Shown here: positions 12,194 to 13,724 of the stretch, in pieces
Numbering within the stretch: position 1 is the first letter of the stretch
How the letters are laid out: each line of letters begins with the position of its first letter
NCBI GenBank assembly: GCA_016191985.1
Contig: JACPVB010000276.1
Coordinates: 1 to 13,724, forward strand
Length of the DNA: 13,724 nt
Source of the DNA: Chloroflexota bacterium
GTDB taxonomy: Bacteria; Chloroflexota; Anaerolineae; Anaerolineales; Villigracilaceae
Direction of reading: 5' to 3'
Notes under the pieces: generated by a model
The model's database searches: none
The model's input: only the letters and a program-made list of their open reading frames with translations
Told to the model about the DNA's origin: nothing
Made by a program: the position numbers and the translations under genes

Positions 12194-13513
12194 ATGCCGA
12201 TCAAGACCCTCATCATGGGAGCCGCAGGCCGCGACTTCCACAATTTCAATACCTTCTTCCGTGGGAACAAGGATTATGAAGTGGTCGCTTTCACTGCGAC
12301 TCAAATCCCAGACATTGAAGGCCGCCTCTATCCGACCGAGTTGGCTGGGGCGCAGTACCCGAAAGGGATTCCCATCCACGCAGAGGAGGAACTGCTCGAC
12401 CTGATCAAGAAATATGGCGTGGAGCAGGTTGTCTTTTCCTACAGCGATGTGCCGCATGAATATGTGATGCACAAAGCCGCGATGGTCAACGCCGCGGGTG
12501 CGGACTTTCGCATTATGGGCACGAAGTATACGCAGATCAAGAGCACCAAGCCTGTCGTGTCGATCAGTGCCGTTCGGACGGGATCAGGCAAAAGTCAGAC
12601 AACGAGGCGCGTGTCTTTGATCCTCCAGGAAATGGGATACAAGGTCGCGGCCATTCGTCACCCGATGCCGTATGGAAATCTCGTCGCGCAGGAAGTGCAG
12701 CGCTACGCAAATTATGACGATCTCGATGAATATGATTGCACGATTGAAGAGCGCGAGGAATACGAACCGCACATTGACAACGGTGTGATCATTTACGCGG
12801 GCGTGGATTATGAAAAAATCATTCGCAAGGCCGAGGCTGAGGCAGATATTATTTTGTGGGACGGCGGCAATAACGATTTCCCGTTCTATGTGCCTGACCT
12901 GCAAATTGTGGTGGCGGACCCGCACCGACCTGGACATGAGTCAACGTATTATCCTGGCGAGACGAATGTTCGCATGGCCGATGTGTTCGTCATCAATAAA
13001 GTGGATACGGCGGACGCGGAGAATGTGATCAAACTGCGCGAGTCGCTGCGCAAACTGAACCCGAATGCGACGCAGATCGAAGCCGCCTCTCCCCTCTTCG
13101 TGGATGATCCTGATGCGATTCGCGGCAAGCGTGTGTTGGTGGTGGAAGATGGCCCGACGCTCACGCATGGTGAGATGGCGTACGGCGCTGGCTATGTTGC
13201 CGCTCGCAGATTTGGCGCGAAGGAAATCGTGGACCCGCGTCCGTTTGCGGTGGGTTCGATTGCAAAGACCTTCGAGAAGTACCCCAAGACTGGAACGATC
13301 CTGCCTGCGATGGGCTACGGCGACAAGCAGACGAAGGAACTCGAAGAGACCATTAACAAGTCTGATGTGGATTTGGTCATCATCGGCACGCCGATTGACC
13401 TTTCGCGCGTGATGAAGATCAAGAAGCCGCACCAGCGTGTGAGATATGAATTGCAGGAGATTGGTCAGCCAACGTTGAAGGATGTTTTGATGAAGAAGTT
13501 TGGGAAGAAGTAG
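12194..13513 (+). CDS. Cyclic 2,3-diphosphoglycerate synthetase family protein
   Basis: 439 aa. The N-terminus is a Rossmann-like segment (IKTLIMGAAGRDFHNFNTFFRGN); a P-loop VRTGSGKSQTTR lies at about 127-138; VAAIRHPMPYGNL is at 151-163; ILWDGGNNDFPFYVPDLQIVVADPHRPGHE is at about 220-249; and VFVINKVD at 264-271 resembles the NKxD base-recognition motif of GTPases. In thermophilic methanogens this family makes cyclic 2,3-diphosphoglycerate from 2,3-diphosphoglycerate with ATP; bacterial members are mostly untested, and the NKVD motif hints at a GTPase role instead. Length agrees with the archaeal enzyme (about 460 aa). ATG 12194 follows AGGAG (12183-12187) at 6 nt. It is monocistronic, with a terminator downstream and a convergent neighbour. 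Family is sure; activity in this organism is not. Confidence 0.85.
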   Translation: MPIKTLIMGAAGRDFHNFNTFFRGNKDYEVVAFTATQIPDIEGRLYPTELAGAQYPKGIPIHAEEELLDLIKKYGVEQVVFSYSDVPHEYVMHKAAMVNAAGADFRIMGTKYTQIKSTKPVVSISAVRTGSGKSQTTRRVSLILQEMGYKVAAIRHPMPYGNLVAQEVQRYANYDDLDEYDCTIEEREEYEPHIDNGVIIYAGVDYEKIIRKAEAEADIILWDGGNNDFPFYVPDLQIVVADPHRPGHESTYYPGETNVRMADVFVINKVDTADAENVIKLRESLRKLNPNATQIEAASPLFVDDPDAIRGKRVLVVEDGPTLTHGEMAYGAGYVAARRFGAKEIVDPRPFAVGSIAKTFEKYPKTGTILPAMGYGDKQTKELEETINKSDVDLVIIGTPIDLSRVMKIKKPHQRVRYELQEIGQPTLKDVLMKKFGKK

Positions 13514-13535
13514 TCTAGTCGTTCGATAGTCTAGT
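13511..13535. repeat. Short direct repeat TAGTCTAGT at the gene end
   Basis: TAGTCTAGT occurs at 13511-13519 (its first three bases are the stop codon) and again at 13527-13535, a period of 16 nt. The second copy runs into the left arm of the terminator. TAGTC words recur in the stem as well, suggesting a small repeat family at this gene end. Confidence 0.45.
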
Positions 13536-13571
13536 AGTCGGTTCGTCGTTGAGACGAGCCGACTATTTTTA
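13535..13571 (+). terminator. Terminator between convergent genes
   Basis: TAGTCGGTTCGTC (13535-13547) pairs over 13 bp, with one wobble, with GACGAGCCGACTA (13553-13565) around the loop GTTGA; TTTTT (13566-13570) follows. The tail serves the plus strand; on the minus strand the hairpin lies directly after the stop of the convergent gene but lacks a T-run. Confidence 0.85.
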
Positions 13572-13724
13572 TTCAATGGATAGAACCCGTATCAGCACCT
13601 TCCGTCTGTGCGGATGGGCGCGGTGCTCGAAGATGTAAATCCCTTGCCAGGTTCCCAGGGAAAGATCACCGTCGTCAACAGGGATGGTGAGGCTGGTATC
13701 GGTCAACATGGTGCGGATGTGGGA
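13569..13724 (-). CDS. YjbQ/UPF0047 family protein, C-terminal part only
   Basis: The last 51 residues are visible, reading leftwards from the window edge to a TAA at 13571-13569: SHIRTMLTDTSLTIPVDDGD, then LSLGTWQGIYIFEHRAHPHR, then RKVLIRVLSIE. This is the C-terminal signature of the YjbQ family (SH(I/L)...SLTIP...LGTWQGI), a small conserved trimeric protein of about 135-140 aa with weak thiamine-phosphate synthase activity reported for some members. The start lies outside the window. The stop codon falls inside the T-run of the convergent terminator, so the two genes end almost end to end. Confidence 0.9.
   Translation of the reverse strand, partial: SHIRTMLTDTSLTIPVDDGDLSLGTWQGIYIFEHRAHPHRRKVLIRVLSIE

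Noticed and set aside
12941..13576. 211-aa open frame on the minus strand across the cDPG-synthetase-like gene
   Set aside because: Antisense shadow rich in Arg and His; it also conflicts with the terminator and the YjbQ stop.

Overview
The window looks like chromosomal DNA of a bacterium of the Anaerolineae (Chloroflexota). This is inferred from the gene mix: a UvrA with a CPEHG-type first zinc knuckle, a Thr/Pro-linker LysM membrane protein, a bacterial homologue of cyclic 2,3-diphosphoglycerate synthetase, and intergenic palindromes built from GTCGAA and TAGTC words. No marker gene in the window proves it. No rRNA, tRNA, CRISPR array, transposase, prophage or integrase gene was seen.

Layout: (1) 1-392, minus strand: 5' part of an ECF-type sigma factor gene that runs off the left edge. 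(2) 393-849: divergent intergenic region with a leader hairpin, a REP-like imperfect palindrome and extended -10 promoters. (3) 850-3726: uvrA, whose stop codon starts a 22-bp inverted repeat. (4) 3905-5701: a membrane-anchored double-LysM protein, rpsT (S20, TTG start) and a chloramphenicol-phosphotransferase-like kinase. (5) 5750-8947: argS, carrying what looks like an in-frame palindromic repeat insertion, then a strong terminator and an arginine deiminase/amidinotransferase-superfamily enzyme. (6) 9175-12083: a self-contained regulated operon, namely a consensus promoter overlapped by a 19-bp palindrome, a PadR repressor, a HAAS-like/pentapeptide-repeat fusion protein, a DrrA-type ABC ATPase, a DrrB-type permease and a terminator. 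(7) 12194-13513: a cyclic 2,3-diphosphoglycerate synthetase family P-loop protein, converging on (8) the 3' end of a YjbQ-family gene (13569-13724, minus strand).

Most genes are housekeeping (repair, translation) and appear to be transcribed as short units with their own promoters or terminators. The accessory part is the PadR operon. By family knowledge it should be a ligand-induced efflux or self-protection module: PadR senses a compound, releases the operator and permits synthesis of an ABC-2 exporter plus a pentapeptide beta-helix protein. The pentapeptide protein with its HAAS-like N-terminus inside a PadR/DrrAB operon, and the palindrome inside argS, are the two features most worth a second look.
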